The position numbers and the translations under genes are program-made. Below the pieces are notes generated by a model. The model was not told the DNA's origin. It did not search any database and saw only the letters and a program-made list of their open reading frames with translations. From contig CAYVGO010000067.1 of NCBI GenBank assembly GCA_964450725.1, positions 1 through 9,297 on the forward strand: 9,297 nt of DNA, read 5' to 3'. The stretch comes from CAYVGO01 sp964450725 (GTDB lineage Bacteria; Bacteroidota; Bacteroidia; Bacteroidales; UBA932). Below are positions 1 through 7,344 of the stretch, one piece after another; the stretch's first letter is position 1, and the number at the start of each line of letters is the position of its first letter.

Positions 1-31
1 GTGCTTCAAATTTCAAATAAATAAAAATTCA

Positions 32-598
32 ATGGCTACAACAGCAGACTTCAGAAACGGACTTTGTTTTAATTACAACGGAAAACCCTGCTCTATCGTA
101 TGGTTTCAACATGTAAAACCCGGAAAGGGGGGAGCATTTGTAAAAGTGAAAATGCGTAACTTAGAAAATGGTCGTATTTTAGAAAATACTTTTACGGCAG
201 GAGAAAAGATAGATGTATTACGGATAGAAAGACACCCATATCAGTTTTTATATAAAGACGAAAGCGGATATCACTTTATGCACAATGAAACGTTTGAACA
301 AATTGACCTGCAAGAAGAACTGGTAGATAGCCCGGATTTAATGAAAGACGGACAAATGGTAGAAATGGTGATTCTGACAGATGAAGACAGAGTGTTATCT
401 TGCGAATTGCCGCCGTTTGTGGAGTTGGAGGTAACCTATACAGAGCCGGGTGTAAGAGGAGATACTGCATCTTCAACCGTAATGAAACAAGGAACATTAG
501 AAACGGGAGCCGTTATCAATATTCCAAACTTTATTGAACAAGGGGAAAAGATTAAAGTCGATACAAGGGAAAGAAGTTATTCGGAAAGGGTGAAATAA
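32..598 (+). CDS. efp: Translation elongation factor P (EF-P)
   Basis: EF-P binds between the P and E sites of the ribosome and speeds peptide-bond formation at proline stretches. The 188-residue protein has the usual family length. It has an N-terminal KOW-like domain (about residues 1-65) and two OB-fold domains (about 66-128 and 129-188), ending in a typical basic SERVK tail. The loop HVKPGKGGAF places Lys32 where E. coli EF-P carries its modified Lys34. That suggests a lysine-type EF-P, but no modification enzyme is in the window, so its modification state is unknown. The start is supported by the family-typical MATTADFRNG N-terminus. The leader is A/T-rich with no Shine-Dalgarno, as is common in Bacteroidota. 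Only 31 bases of upstream sequence are present, so its promoter or operon partners cannot be judged. A copy of the dispersed repeat begins directly after the stop codon. Confidence 0.97.
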   Translation: MATTADFRNGLCFNYNGKPCSIVWFQHVKPGKGGAFVKVKMRNLENGRILENTFTAGEKIDVLRIERHPYQFLYKDESGYHFMHNETFEQIDLQEELVDSPDLMKDGQMVEMVILTDEDRVLSCELPPFVELEVTYTEPGVRGDTASSTVMKQGTLETGAVINIPNFIEQGEKIKVDTRERSYSERVK

Positions 599-632
599 GA
601 ATGTAAAATTGAAAATGTAGAATGTAAAATGA
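599..632 (+). repeat. Dispersed ATGTAAAAT/ATGTAGAATG repeat, copy A
   Basis: This A/T-rich repeat starts directly after the efp stop codon, in the same direction as efp. Positions 600-628 match the reverse complement of 7345-7373 at 27 of 29 bases. The 13-base core AAAATGTAGAATG (612-624) is found exactly, inverted, at 1045-1057. Internally it is built from the recurring words ATGTAAAAT, ATGTAGAATG and ATGTAAAATG. No coding role is visible, since it carries TAA and TAG in this orientation. From memory, similar words are frequent in Bacteroidota intergenic DNA, but I cannot check that here. Confidence 0.75.
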
Positions 633-772
633 ACGGCGTTTCTCATAAACTCAGGTAGTTTTACGGATTATATTTATAATTAAAGTCATTTATAACCAAT
701 CAATCGTGTCGGAGTTTTGTTTCGTTAAACCCAAATTGCGTATTAAAAAAAGGAAGCATAACTTAATAGGTA

Positions 773-854
773 GTAGAGACGTTGCACGCAACGTCTCCAT
801 AATAAATGGCCACAAGCAGTTTCGCCGATTAGATGTTGCACGCAACGTTTCTAC
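773..854. repeat. REP-like paired inverted repeat (REPIN/BIME-like unit)
   Basis: Two palindromic cores share the central string GTTGCACGCAACGT. The first (776-797) is perfect: GAGACGTTGC, two bases, GCAACGTCTC. The second (831-852) is degenerate, with GT wobbles. The outer arms also match each other: GTAGAGACGTTGC at 773-785 pairs with GCAACGTTTCTAC at 842-854, 12 of 13 positions. The unit can therefore fold as two small hairpins or one long cruciform with a central spacer of about 32 bases. This arrangement resembles REP doublets that are moved by a REP-associated transposase encoded elsewhere. GTAGAGACGTTGC-type palindromes are, from memory, widespread in Bacteroidota and cyanobacteria. 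No transposase is present in the window. Confidence 0.75.
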
Positions 855-960
855 TTAGTTATCAGAAAACTTTTGTAAACCAATTTTGGTTGAGGCCAAT
901 GCCTACTTTAGATTAAACGACTATCATTACAGGTCAAACTCACAATGACAGCCGGTCAAG

Positions 961-978
961 AGAACAAAATTTTGTTCT
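961..978. promoter_or_regulatory. Perfect 18-base palindrome upstream of the M23 peptidase gene
   Basis: AGAACAAAATTTTGTTCT is identical to its own reverse complement and ends 25 bases before the peptidase start codon. Such symmetry with no loop is more like a dimeric protein-binding site than an RNA hairpin. It is not followed by a T-run, so a terminator is unlikely. A site this near the start could overlap the promoter or the 5' leader. No regulator is identifiable, and A/T-rich DNA produces palindromes by chance more often than balanced DNA, so the regulatory role is inference. Confidence 0.35.
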
Positions 979-1003
979 ATAGGAATAGTTAAAAATTTGG
1001 ATC

Positions 1004-2710
1004 ATGAGATATTCTATCCTCAGTATTGTACATTTTACTTTCTTCATTCTACATTTTTTTGTAGCAGCAGCCGGAGATTATATCCCTCCGGTCAAAAGCA
1101 AAAGAGGCTTTTCGGGAATGTTTGGCGAAATACGTTCTAATCATCTTCATTCAGGTTTAGATTATAGAATCGAGAAACTTGGAGAACCGGTATATGCTAT
1201 TGCCAATGGTTACATAGAACGTATCAATGTTCGTCCTAATGGTTTTGGACTAGCGATTTACGTTAATCATCCGACCACCGGCATTTCTTCCGTATATGCT
1301 CACTTAGACGGTTTACCTCAAGAAATGGCAAAATATGTAAAACAATTACAATATGAACGTAAAAGTTTTTCGGTTGATATTTCTCTTCCTCCGACTACAT
1401 TTAAAGTTACGCAAGGAATGATTATCGGTTATGCCGGCAATAGCGGTTCTTCCGGTGGTCCTCATTTGCACTTTGAAGCCAGAAACAGTAAAACTCAAGT
1501 CCCATTGAATCCTTTTACTTATAATATTGTAGATAAACCTCAAGATAATGTTTTTCCTCTCTTTAGAAAGGTTTTTGTTTATTCTCAAGTTCCTTTTGAA
1601 GATATATATACCACAAAAAAGCGACAGGTTGCTACAGCGATATCTTTAGGGAAAGGTAAGTTTAAACTCTCTAAAGATACTATAGAAATAGAACCTCGCT
1701 CATATTTTGGATTTGATGTTTTAGATTATACAGAAACCGGAGGATTAAGAACAGGAATTCACGGATTGCGGCTTTCTTTAAACGGTAAAAAGATGTTTGA
1801 ATATGAAGTGAATGCGTTTGCTTTTGACAAAACACGTTATTGTAATTATCTGATTGATTTTGATGAGAAACAGAAGCACAATATTAATGTCATCCAAACC
1901 TACAGGTTACCCAATAATTTACTTCCGGTTTATCATACCACAGATGACGGCATTATCACATTGCCTTTCGGTCAAAAAGCCAAAGTTGATTTGGAACTTT
2001 GGGACCATGCCAACAATATCAGTAAGTTATCATTTTGGGTAAAATCAATAGTCTCGCAACAACACAATACAGTTGCGGGGAACTATGTGAAAATATATCC
2101 TGCAGTCGGCGGAATGTTCAAAAGCGAAGGACTTTTGGTAGATATTCCTGCCAATGCTTTATATGAACCCGTATTGTTGACGGTCAGCAAACTTCCTAAA
2201 ACATCACAATCTATCTCAGATGTCTATGAAGTTCATACAACAGATGTCCCTTTACAGAAAAATATCAAACTAACATTTACTCATCCGCAATATAAAGGGG
2301 ATTTTAATAAAATCACCGTTTACAAACAAACTCCTGATGGAAAAATATTCAGTTTGTCAACAACTCGAACACCTTATAGCATTACCGCTTATACAACAAC
2401 TTTCGGGACGTATTTTGTTGGGTTAGATACAGTTGCACCTACAGTTTACAGTGTCAATTGTAAGCCTAATGAAAACATGAAAGCCAAATTTTCAGTTATG
2501 CTTAAAGCCAAAGATGATGTCGGCTCTATAGGATATTATGGTACTGTTGACGGAAAGTGGGCATTGTTTGAATATGACCAGAAAAATGATTTGTTTATCT
2601 ATAAGTTTGACCCGAATTATCTAACACGCAATAAAAAGCACAAATTGGTTTTTACAGCAACAGACAGTAATAAAAACTCAAAAACTTTCATTACTGATTT
2701 TTATTGGTAA
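1004..2710 (+). CDS. Secreted M23-family (LytM-type) zinc metallopeptidase with C-terminal beta domains
   Basis: M23 enzymes cut peptide cross-links of peptidoglycan and act in the cell envelope. The first ~24 residues form a Sec signal peptide: MRYS, a hydrophobic core rich in F, I, L and H, then AAAG as the likely cleavage region. The catalytic domain follows at about residues 26-175. It keeps the expected residues: His49 and Asp53 (HSGLD) and His156 as zinc ligands, and His100 (YAHL) and His154 (first His of PHLHFE) as the catalytic histidines, so activity is expected. Between YAHL and the GYAGNSG segment sits an insertion-like region of about 40 residues. Residues ~180-568 are predicted beta-rich, with a ZU5-like stretch near VDIPANAL and a final Ig-like domain. 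No type IX sorting tail is evident. Length and layout fit Bacteroidota M23 proteins. glnS follows closely, suggesting cotranscription. Unusually, the signal-peptide core is encoded by a dispersed DNA repeat. Confidence 0.93.
   Translation: MRYSILSIVHFTFFILHFFVAAAGDYIPPVKSKRGFSGMFGEIRSNHLHSGLDYRIEKLGEPVYAIANGYIERINVRPNGFGLAIYVNHPTTGISSVYAHLDGLPQEMAKYVKQLQYERKSFSVDISLPPTTFKVTQGMIIGYAGNSGSSGGPHLHFEARNSKTQVPLNPFTYNIVDKPQDNVFPLFRKVFVYSQVPFEDIYTTKKRQVATAISLGKGKFKLSKDTIEIEPRSYFGFDVLDYTETGGLRTGIHGLRLSLNGKKMFEYEVNAFAFDKTRYCNYLIDFDEKQKHNINVIQTYRLPNNLLPVYHTTDDGIITLPFGQKAKVDLELWDHANNISKLSFWVKSIVSQQHNTVAGNYVKIYPAVGGMFKSEGLLVDIPANALYEPVLLTVSKLPKTSQSISDVYEVHTTDVPLQKNIKLTFTHPQYKGDFNKITVYKQTPDGKIFSLSTTRTPYSITAYTTTFGTYFVGLDTVAPTVYSVNCKPNENMKAKFSVMLKAKDDVGSIGYYGTVDGKWALFEYDQKNDLFIYKFDPNYLTRNKKHKLVFTATDSNKNSKTFITDFYW
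1025..1057 (-). repeat. Dispersed repeat, copy B, inside the M23 signal-peptide codons
   Basis: On the - strand this reads AAAATGTAGAATG, then a diverged middle, then GTAAAATGTACAA. It is the same word set as copies A and C. The 13 bases at 1045-1057 are the exact reverse complement of 612-624 in copy A, and ten of them (1045-1054) recur in the same orientation at 7349-7358 in copy C. It lies wholly within the peptidase gene and encodes roughly IVHFTFFILHF of the signal peptide. In this direction the repeat has no stop codon in any of the three frames, unlike the opposite direction. Confidence 0.6.
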
Positions 2711-2755
2711 GGAAGAATGGGGGGATGTAAAAACGCCATAAAATATTATTTACGT

Positions 2756-4393
2756 ATGAATACAACAAATGTAGAAAATGAATCACTGAATTTCTTGGAA
2801 GAAATCATTGAAAAAGATTTAAAAGAAGGTCTCCACCAAAGCATACTTACTCGCTTTCCTCCGGAGCCTAACGGGTATTTACACATTGGTCATGCCAAAA
2901 GTATATGCCTCAACTTCGGATTGGCTTTAAAATATGGCGGTGCTACAAACTTACGTTTTGATGACACCAACCCGACCAAAGAAGATGTAGAATACGTAGA
3001 AGCAATAAAAGATGACATTCGGTGGTTAGGGTTTCAGTGGAAAGAGGAACGCTATGCTTCAGATTACTTTGAGCAACTCTATCAATGGGCTGTTGAGTTA
3101 ATCAAGAAAGGATTAGCTTATGTTGATGACCAAAATCAGGAAGAGATTCGTAAAGGAAGGGGTACGGTAACACAACCCGGAACAAACAGTCCTTTCAGAG
3201 ATAGGGCTGTAAAGGAAAATCTGGAACTTTTTGAGCAAATGCGTAATGGGAAATTTAACGACGGAGAAAAAGTATTACGGGCAAAGATAGATATGGCACA
3301 TCCTAACATGCTGATGCGTGACCCTATTCTATACCGTATTATTCATGCACACCATCACAGAACCGGTAATCAATGGTGTATTTATCCCATGTATGACTAT
3401 GCGCACGGACAAAGCGACAGTATAGAAAAAATTACTCACTCTATCTGTACTCTTGAATTTGATATTCACCGACCGCTTTACGATTGGTTTATCGAAAAAC
3501 TTGAAATATTTCCCTCACATCAATACGAATTTGCCCGTCTCAATGTCACTCACACGGTGATGAGTAAACGCAGATTGTTAGAACTTGTACAAGAAAAAAT
3601 CGTTGATGGCTGGGATGACCCTCGAATGCCCACCATATCAGGATTGAGAAGAAAAGGATATACTCCCGAAAGTATCCGATTTTTTGCAGAAAAAGTCGGC
3701 GTGGCACGTAGAGATAATTTGATTGATGTTTCATTGTTAGACTGGTGCTTGCGAGAACAGCAAAATAAAACGGCATTTCGCCGTATGGCAGTTTTAAAGC
3801 CATTATTGGTAACAATAACTAATTGGGATGATAGTAAAGTTGAAGAATTATCGGCACTTAACAATCCTGAAAACCCTGATGACGGATGTCGTATTGTTCC
3901 ACTCACCAAACAAGTATGGATAGAGCAAGACGATTTTATGCTTGAACCTCCGAAAAAGTACTTTAGACTATCTCCCGGCAGTGAAGTGAGATTAAAATAT
4001 GGTTATATTATCTGCTGTGAACAAGTAGTTAGAGATAATGAAGGTAATGTTGTTGAATTGTTATGTAAGTATGACCCTCAAACCAAAAGCGGTACAGGTG
4101 GTCGTCAAGTAAAAAGTACCATTCATTGGGTATCTGTTCAACAGGCTAAGAAAGTTACCGTAAACCTTTTTGAGCCTCTGTTTACGGAAGCCGACATGGG
4201 AAATATTGACCCCGATAAATCATACAAAGATTACATTAATCCGCAATCGAAAATTGTGGTAGAGGCTGTTGCAGAGCCTTGTATTACAGACGTAGAGCGA
4301 TGTCAGTTTGAAAGATTAGGGTATTTCTATAGAGACATAACAAGCACGGACAAGCATCTTGTTTTCAATCGTATTACAACCTTAAAAAAGTAA
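2756..4393 (+). CDS. glnS: Glutaminyl-tRNA synthetase
   Basis: GlnRS is a cytoplasmic class I synthetase that joins glutamine to tRNA-Gln using ATP. From this start the protein has 545 residues, against 554 in E. coli, and matches the E. coli enzyme over its whole length from memory. The HIGH motif is at residues 43-46 in RFPPEPNGYLHIGHAKS, the KMSKS-type motif VMSKR is at 268-272, and GWDDPRMPTISGLRRKGYT follows at 285-303. The beta-barrel anticodon-binding region fills about 345-545. An upstream in-frame ATG at 2717 would add 13 residues (MGGCKNAIKYYLR). I prefer 2756 because NFLEEIIEKDL then aligns with the family N-terminus and because the extension looks non-conserved. A purine-rich GGAAG stands too close to 2717 to be a good ribosome site. 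The gene follows the M23 stop by 45 bases and probably shares its transcript. It converges on argS. Confidence 0.96.
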   Translation: MNTTNVENESLNFLEEIIEKDLKEGLHQSILTRFPPEPNGYLHIGHAKSICLNFGLALKYGGATNLRFDDTNPTKEDVEYVEAIKDDIRWLGFQWKEERYASDYFEQLYQWAVELIKKGLAYVDDQNQEEIRKGRGTVTQPGTNSPFRDRAVKENLELFEQMRNGKFNDGEKVLRAKIDMAHPNMLMRDPILYRIIHAHHHRTGNQWCIYPMYDYAHGQSDSIEKITHSICTLEFDIHRPLYDWFIEKLEIFPSHQYEFARLNVTHTVMSKRRLLELVQEKIVDGWDDPRMPTISGLRRKGYTPESIRFFAEKVGVARRDNLIDVSLLDWCLREQQNKTAFRRMAVLKPLLVTITNWDDSKVEELSALNNPENPDDGCRIVPLTKQVWIEQDDFMLEPPKKYFRLSPGSEVRLKYGYIICCEQVVRDNEGNVVELLCKYDPQTKSGTGGRQVKSTIHWVSVQQAKKVTVNLFEPLFTEADMGNIDPDKSYKDYINPQSKIVVEAVAEPCITDVERCQFERLGYFYRDITSTDKHLVFNRITTLKK

Positions 4394-4412
4394 GAGATAA
4401 TATCTTTTTACT
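4384..4412 (-). terminator. Weak candidate terminator for argS in the glnS/argS gap
   Basis: Read on the - strand, AGTAAAAAGATA can pair with TATCTCTTACT (about ten pairs, one mismatch and one bulge), and a T-run (complement of the A-run at 4384-4389) follows. That order suits a rho-independent terminator for argS. On the + strand the same hairpin lacks a following T-run, so it is a poorer fit for glnS, whose stop codon lies inside it. The stem is A/T-rich and the loop very small, so the call is tentative. Confidence 0.35.
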
Positions 4413-4436
4413 CACGGCACCAGAGGTAAAACATTG

Positions 4437-6227
4437 TTACATCTTTTCAGGAACGTCAATACCTAATAGTGATAACGAACGTTTTAGAATCTCAAAAACC
4501 GTAACCGATAAAACTAATCGAAAGTTTCTTACTGCTTCATCTTTTTCACTTAATATCGGACAGTCGTGGTAAAATCGATTATATTCCTTGGCCGTTTCAT
4601 ACAGATAATTGGCAACCATTGCCGGAGATAAATTTTCTGCCGAATCTGTAATAATCTGAGGAAAAGCGGCAATTTGCCAAAGTAAAGACCGCTCTTGTTC
4701 TTGTAATGTGAGTTTTTGATGAATTTGTAAATCTTCAATATTTACCGATGCTTTTTTGATAATAGAAGTAATTCGAGTGCAGGTGTATTGGATAAACGGA
4801 CCTGTATTGCCATTAAAATCTATGCTTTCTTTGGGGTCAAATAGCATTGTTTTCTTAGGGTCAACCTTTAATATGAAATATTTTAATGCTGCTAAGCCGA
4901 TTTGTTCTCTGATTTTATCTTGCTGCGGCTGCGATAAATCATTTAACTTACCCTGCTCCTGAGAAATCTCTACGGCTTGCTTATACATTTCTACCAATAA
5001 ATCATCTGCATCAACAACCGTACCCTCGCGGGATTTCATTTTTCCTTCCGGCAATTCTACCATGCCATACGAAAGGTGATAAATGTTTTTCTCCCAAGAT
5101 AATCCTAATGCCGCCAAAATCAATTTCAATACATTGAAATGATAGTTTTGTTCATTTCCTACCACATAAATATGTTTATCTAAGGTAAACTTTTGAAAAC
5201 GTTCAAAAGCCGTTCCTAAGTCTTGTGTAATATAGACAGAAGTTCCGTCTGACCGTTGTACTAACTTGTGGTCTAATCCTTTTTCCGTTAAATCAATCCA
5301 TATTGACTGGTCATCTTTTTGATAAAATACTCCTTTTTCTAATCCCATTTCCACCATCTGTTTTCCCAACAAGTAAGTTTTACTTTCATAGTAAACATGG
5401 TCAAATGTAATACCAAGTTTTTTGTAAGTAACCTCAAATCCGTCATATACCCAACCATTCATCAATTTCCAAAGTCCAATAACTTCCGGGTCATTCTTTT
5501 CCCACAACACAAGCATGTTTTTTACTTTCTGCATAAGTTCAGACAATTGTTCTGCTTCTTCTGTAGTGCAATTTTTTTCTTTCTGTAGTTTTTTTAGTTC
5601 TGCTTTGTATTCCTTGTCAAATTTCACATAATAATCTCCGACCAAATGATCTCCTTTTTTACCGCTTTTTTCCGGAGTTTCACCGTTACCGAATAATTGC
5701 CAAGCCACCATAGATTTACAAATGTGCACTCCTCTGTCATTGACTAAAGTAACTTTGATAACCTTATTTCCTGCTGCTTTTAAAATCTCTGAAACAGAAT
5801 TACCCAGCAAATTATTTCTGATATGTCCTAAATGTAGAGGTTTATTGGTGTTGGGTGAAGAAAATTCAACCATCACCGTAGGAGAACTTTCGGTTATGGG
5901 TGTAAATCCGTAGTTTTTGACCTTGAATGTGGTAGATAAAAAGTCAATCCACACGGTATCTGACAATGTAATATTTAAAAAACCTTTGACAACATTATAT
6001 TTGTTGATAATATTTTCGCCGACTTGTATCAACATTTTTCCTATGGCTTCTGCGGTTTGTTGCGGATTCTGTTTGCTGATATTTAAAATCGGAAATACAA
6101 CAAAAGTAAAATCACCTTCAAATTCTTTACGGGTACGTTGTAGTGTAATTTGTTCAAGGGAAATATTTTGTCCGTAAAGAGTAGTGATTGTTTGATGCAG
6201 TAATGTTTGTAAAGATTTTTCTATCAT
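4437..6227 (-). CDS. argS: Arginyl-tRNA synthetase
   Basis: ArgRS is a cytoplasmic class I synthetase that charges tRNA-Arg with arginine. The 596-residue protein is close to the family length (577 in E. coli). An N-terminal tRNA-binding domain spans about residues 1-105. The Rossmann core opens with VEFSSPNTNKPLHLGHIRNN, where HLGH (132-135) is the HIGH-type motif. The KMSKS-like loop is KMKSREGTVVDADDL (396-410). The DALR-type helical anticodon-binding domain runs from about 475 to the family-typical end LGIDVPEKM. A lysine/glutamate-rich stretch at about 205-245 looks like a helical insertion. The start gives a normal N-terminus, and the leader is A/T-rich without Shine-Dalgarno. It lies 93 bases downstream of argC on the same strand. 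No clear promoter or terminator separates them, so cotranscription is plausible but unproven. Confidence 0.97.
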   Translation of the reverse strand: MIEKSLQTLLHQTITTLYGQNISLEQITLQRTRKEFEGDFTFVVFPILNISKQNPQQTAEAIGKMLIQVGENIINKYNVVKGFLNITLSDTVWIDFLSTTFKVKNYGFTPITESSPTVMVEFSSPNTNKPLHLGHIRNNLLGNSVSEILKAAGNKVIKVTLVNDRGVHICKSMVAWQLFGNGETPEKSGKKGDHLVGDYYVKFDKEYKAELKKLQKEKNCTTEEAEQLSELMQKVKNMLVLWEKNDPEVIGLWKLMNGWVYDGFEVTYKKLGITFDHVYYESKTYLLGKQMVEMGLEKGVFYQKDDQSIWIDLTEKGLDHKLVQRSDGTSVYITQDLGTAFERFQKFTLDKHIYVVGNEQNYHFNVLKLILAALGLSWEKNIYHLSYGMVELPEGKMKSREGTVVDADDLLVEMYKQAVEISQEQGKLNDLSQPQQDKIREQIGLAALKYFILKVDPKKTMLFDPKESIDFNGNTGPFIQYTCTRITSIIKKASVNIEDLQIHQKLTLQEQERSLLWQIAAFPQIITDSAENLSPAMVANYLYETAKEYNRFYHDCPILSEKDEAVRNFRLVLSVTVFEILKRSLSLLGIDVPEKM

Positions 6228-6320
6228 AATTTTTAAAATTTAATTGAGTGGAAATAGAATGCAGATTACACGAACACTTCCATAATGTTGAAAAATATTT
6301 TATCGCCGTAGCGGTTAATT

Positions 6321-7292
6321 TTAGAATCCTATCGACTTCAGAGCCAAACCTTCGGCTTGTGGCAGGTCAAACATCAGGTTTAAATTTTCTACCGCTTGTC
6401 CGGAGGCTCCTTTCACCAAATTGTCAATACAACTTGTGATGAGTACTAAATCGTCATGCTTTTCTATAGAAAGTAAACATTTATTGGTGTTAATAACATC
6501 CTTCAAATTGATATTTTGATTGACCACATGTGTAAATGGTGACGTTTCATAGAATTGTCGATAGATTTTTTGAATACTGTCAACAGTTTTATCGGATGTA
6601 AAGTATAAAGTCGCAAAAATTCCGCGTGTAAATGCTCCTCGAACAGGAATGAATCTTAATGTCGGCAAATTATTTTGTAAAGTAGAAAGAGTTTTGTTGA
6701 TTTCTCCCAAATGTTGATGAGTAAAAGGTTTGTAAATAGCAACATTGTTTTGCCTGTAACTGAAATGTGATGTTTCACTCAATCCTCTGCCGGCTCCGGT
6801 ACTTCCTGTGATAGCATTAATATGAATTTCGGAAGGTAACAAGTTTTTTGCAGCCATTGGAAGTAAAGCTAATTGTATTGCCGTAGCAAAGCACCCGGGA
6901 TTGGCAATATAATTTGCTTTCTTTATCTCTTGTAGATTCAAATCTGTTAATCCGTAAATAAACTGACGTTGCTCAAATTGTGTATCTACTCTAAAATCAT
7001 TTCCCAAGTCTATAATTTTTGTATGGCTTGGAAGTTGAGTGTTTTTCAAAAAATCTCTGGAAAGCCCGTGTCCCAAACATAAAAACAATACATCTACAGG
7101 TTCTGTTTCGCTCGCAAAAACTAAATCAGTATCTCCCGTAAGGTCTGTATGGATTGTGCACACCGGCTTTCCGGCAAAATTAGTACTGTGAACAAATGTC
7201 AGATTTACATGTTGATGATGTAATAAAATTCTGATAAGTTCTCCTGCCGTATATCCGGCGCCTCCGATAATTCCTGCTTTTATTTTTTTCAT
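6321..7292 (-). CDS. argC: N-acetyl-(or N-succinyl-)gamma-glutamyl-phosphate reductase
   Basis: ArgC is the cytoplasmic enzyme of the third step of ornithine/arginine synthesis. It reduces N-acylglutamyl-5-phosphate to the semialdehyde with NADPH. The 323-residue protein starts with the nucleotide-binding motif GIIGGAGYTAGEL (7-19). The catalytic cysteine is Cys134 in ANPGCFATA. The segment HQHLGEI (192-198) carries the likely catalytic histidine, and NLVKGASGQAVENLNLM (291-307) is the family's conserved C-terminal motif. All key parts are present and the length fits the short ArgC class. Some Bacteroidota make arginine through N-succinyl instead of N-acetyl intermediates (shown for Bacteroides fragilis); which acyl group is used here cannot be read from the sequence. 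No other arg biosynthesis gene is in the window. The gene follows uup by 74 bases, with a dispersed repeat in the gap, and precedes argS. No ArgR-type operator was recognised. Confidence 0.95.
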   Translation of the reverse strand: MKKIKAGIIGGAGYTAGELIRILLHHQHVNLTFVHSTNFAGKPVCTIHTDLTGDTDLVFASETEPVDVLFLCLGHGLSRDFLKNTQLPSHTKIIDLGNDFRVDTQFEQRQFIYGLTDLNLQEIKKANYIANPGCFATAIQLALLPMAAKNLLPSEIHINAITGSTGAGRGLSETSHFSYRQNNVAIYKPFTHQHLGEINKTLSTLQNNLPTLRFIPVRGAFTRGIFATLYFTSDKTVDSIQKIYRQFYETSPFTHVVNQNINLKDVINTNKCLLSIEKHDDLVLITSCIDNLVKGASGQAVENLNLMFDLPQAEGLALKSIGF

Positions 7293-7344
7293 AAAGTTAA
7301 ATAATAGTTAATGGTTATCATAACACTGTAGCCACACATGATTC

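Larger units (their letters stand above)
599..1003. other. Non-coding gap between efp and the M23 peptidase gene
   Basis: This 405-base stretch has no ORF of credible length on either strand and no recognisable tRNA or other structured RNA. It holds a dispersed repeat copy directly after efp (599-632), a REP-like paired inverted repeat (773-854), a short A/T inverted repeat (878-891, six-base arms around two bases) and an 18-base perfect palindrome (961-978) just ahead of the peptidase start. I found no TAnnTTTG -7 element on the + strand, so the peptidase promoter is not identified. The closest is TACTTTAG at about 904-911, which differs at one consensus base. Stretches 640-770 and 895-955 show nothing I can interpret. 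Confidence 0.8.

Noticed and set aside
599..1003. Possible tRNA or small RNA gene in the efp-M23 gap
   Set aside because: No T-arm GTTCGA-type sequence, acceptor pairing or promoter-terminator pair was seen; the structure present is explained by the REP-like palindromes.
2602..2609. TAAGTTTG on the + strand, an exact TAnnTTTG match upstream of glnS
   Set aside because: It lies inside the M23 coding region as ordinary codons for Tyr-Lys-Phe, has no -33 partner at the right distance and is about 147 bases before glnS; chance is the simplest reading.
2717..2755. Upstream in-frame ATG giving a 13-residue N-terminal extension of GlnRS
   Set aside because: The extension has no counterpart in the E. 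coli enzyme as I recall it, and the internal Met at 2756 gives a family-like N-terminus. It remains possible.
3546..3909. Longer - strand open frames within glnS (and similar ones within efp, argS and uup)
   Set aside because: They overlap strongly conserved coding sequence in another frame, have no family resemblance and no start context; they are shadows of the real genes.
6290..6320. Small hairpin with a TACG loop after argC on the - strand
   Set aside because: Only three base pairs support the stem and the following run is mixed A and T, so it is not a credible terminator.
7314..7324. GTTATCATAAC palindrome just upstream of the argC start
   Set aside because: Five-base arms in A/T-rich DNA are expected by chance, and it does not resemble an ARG box.
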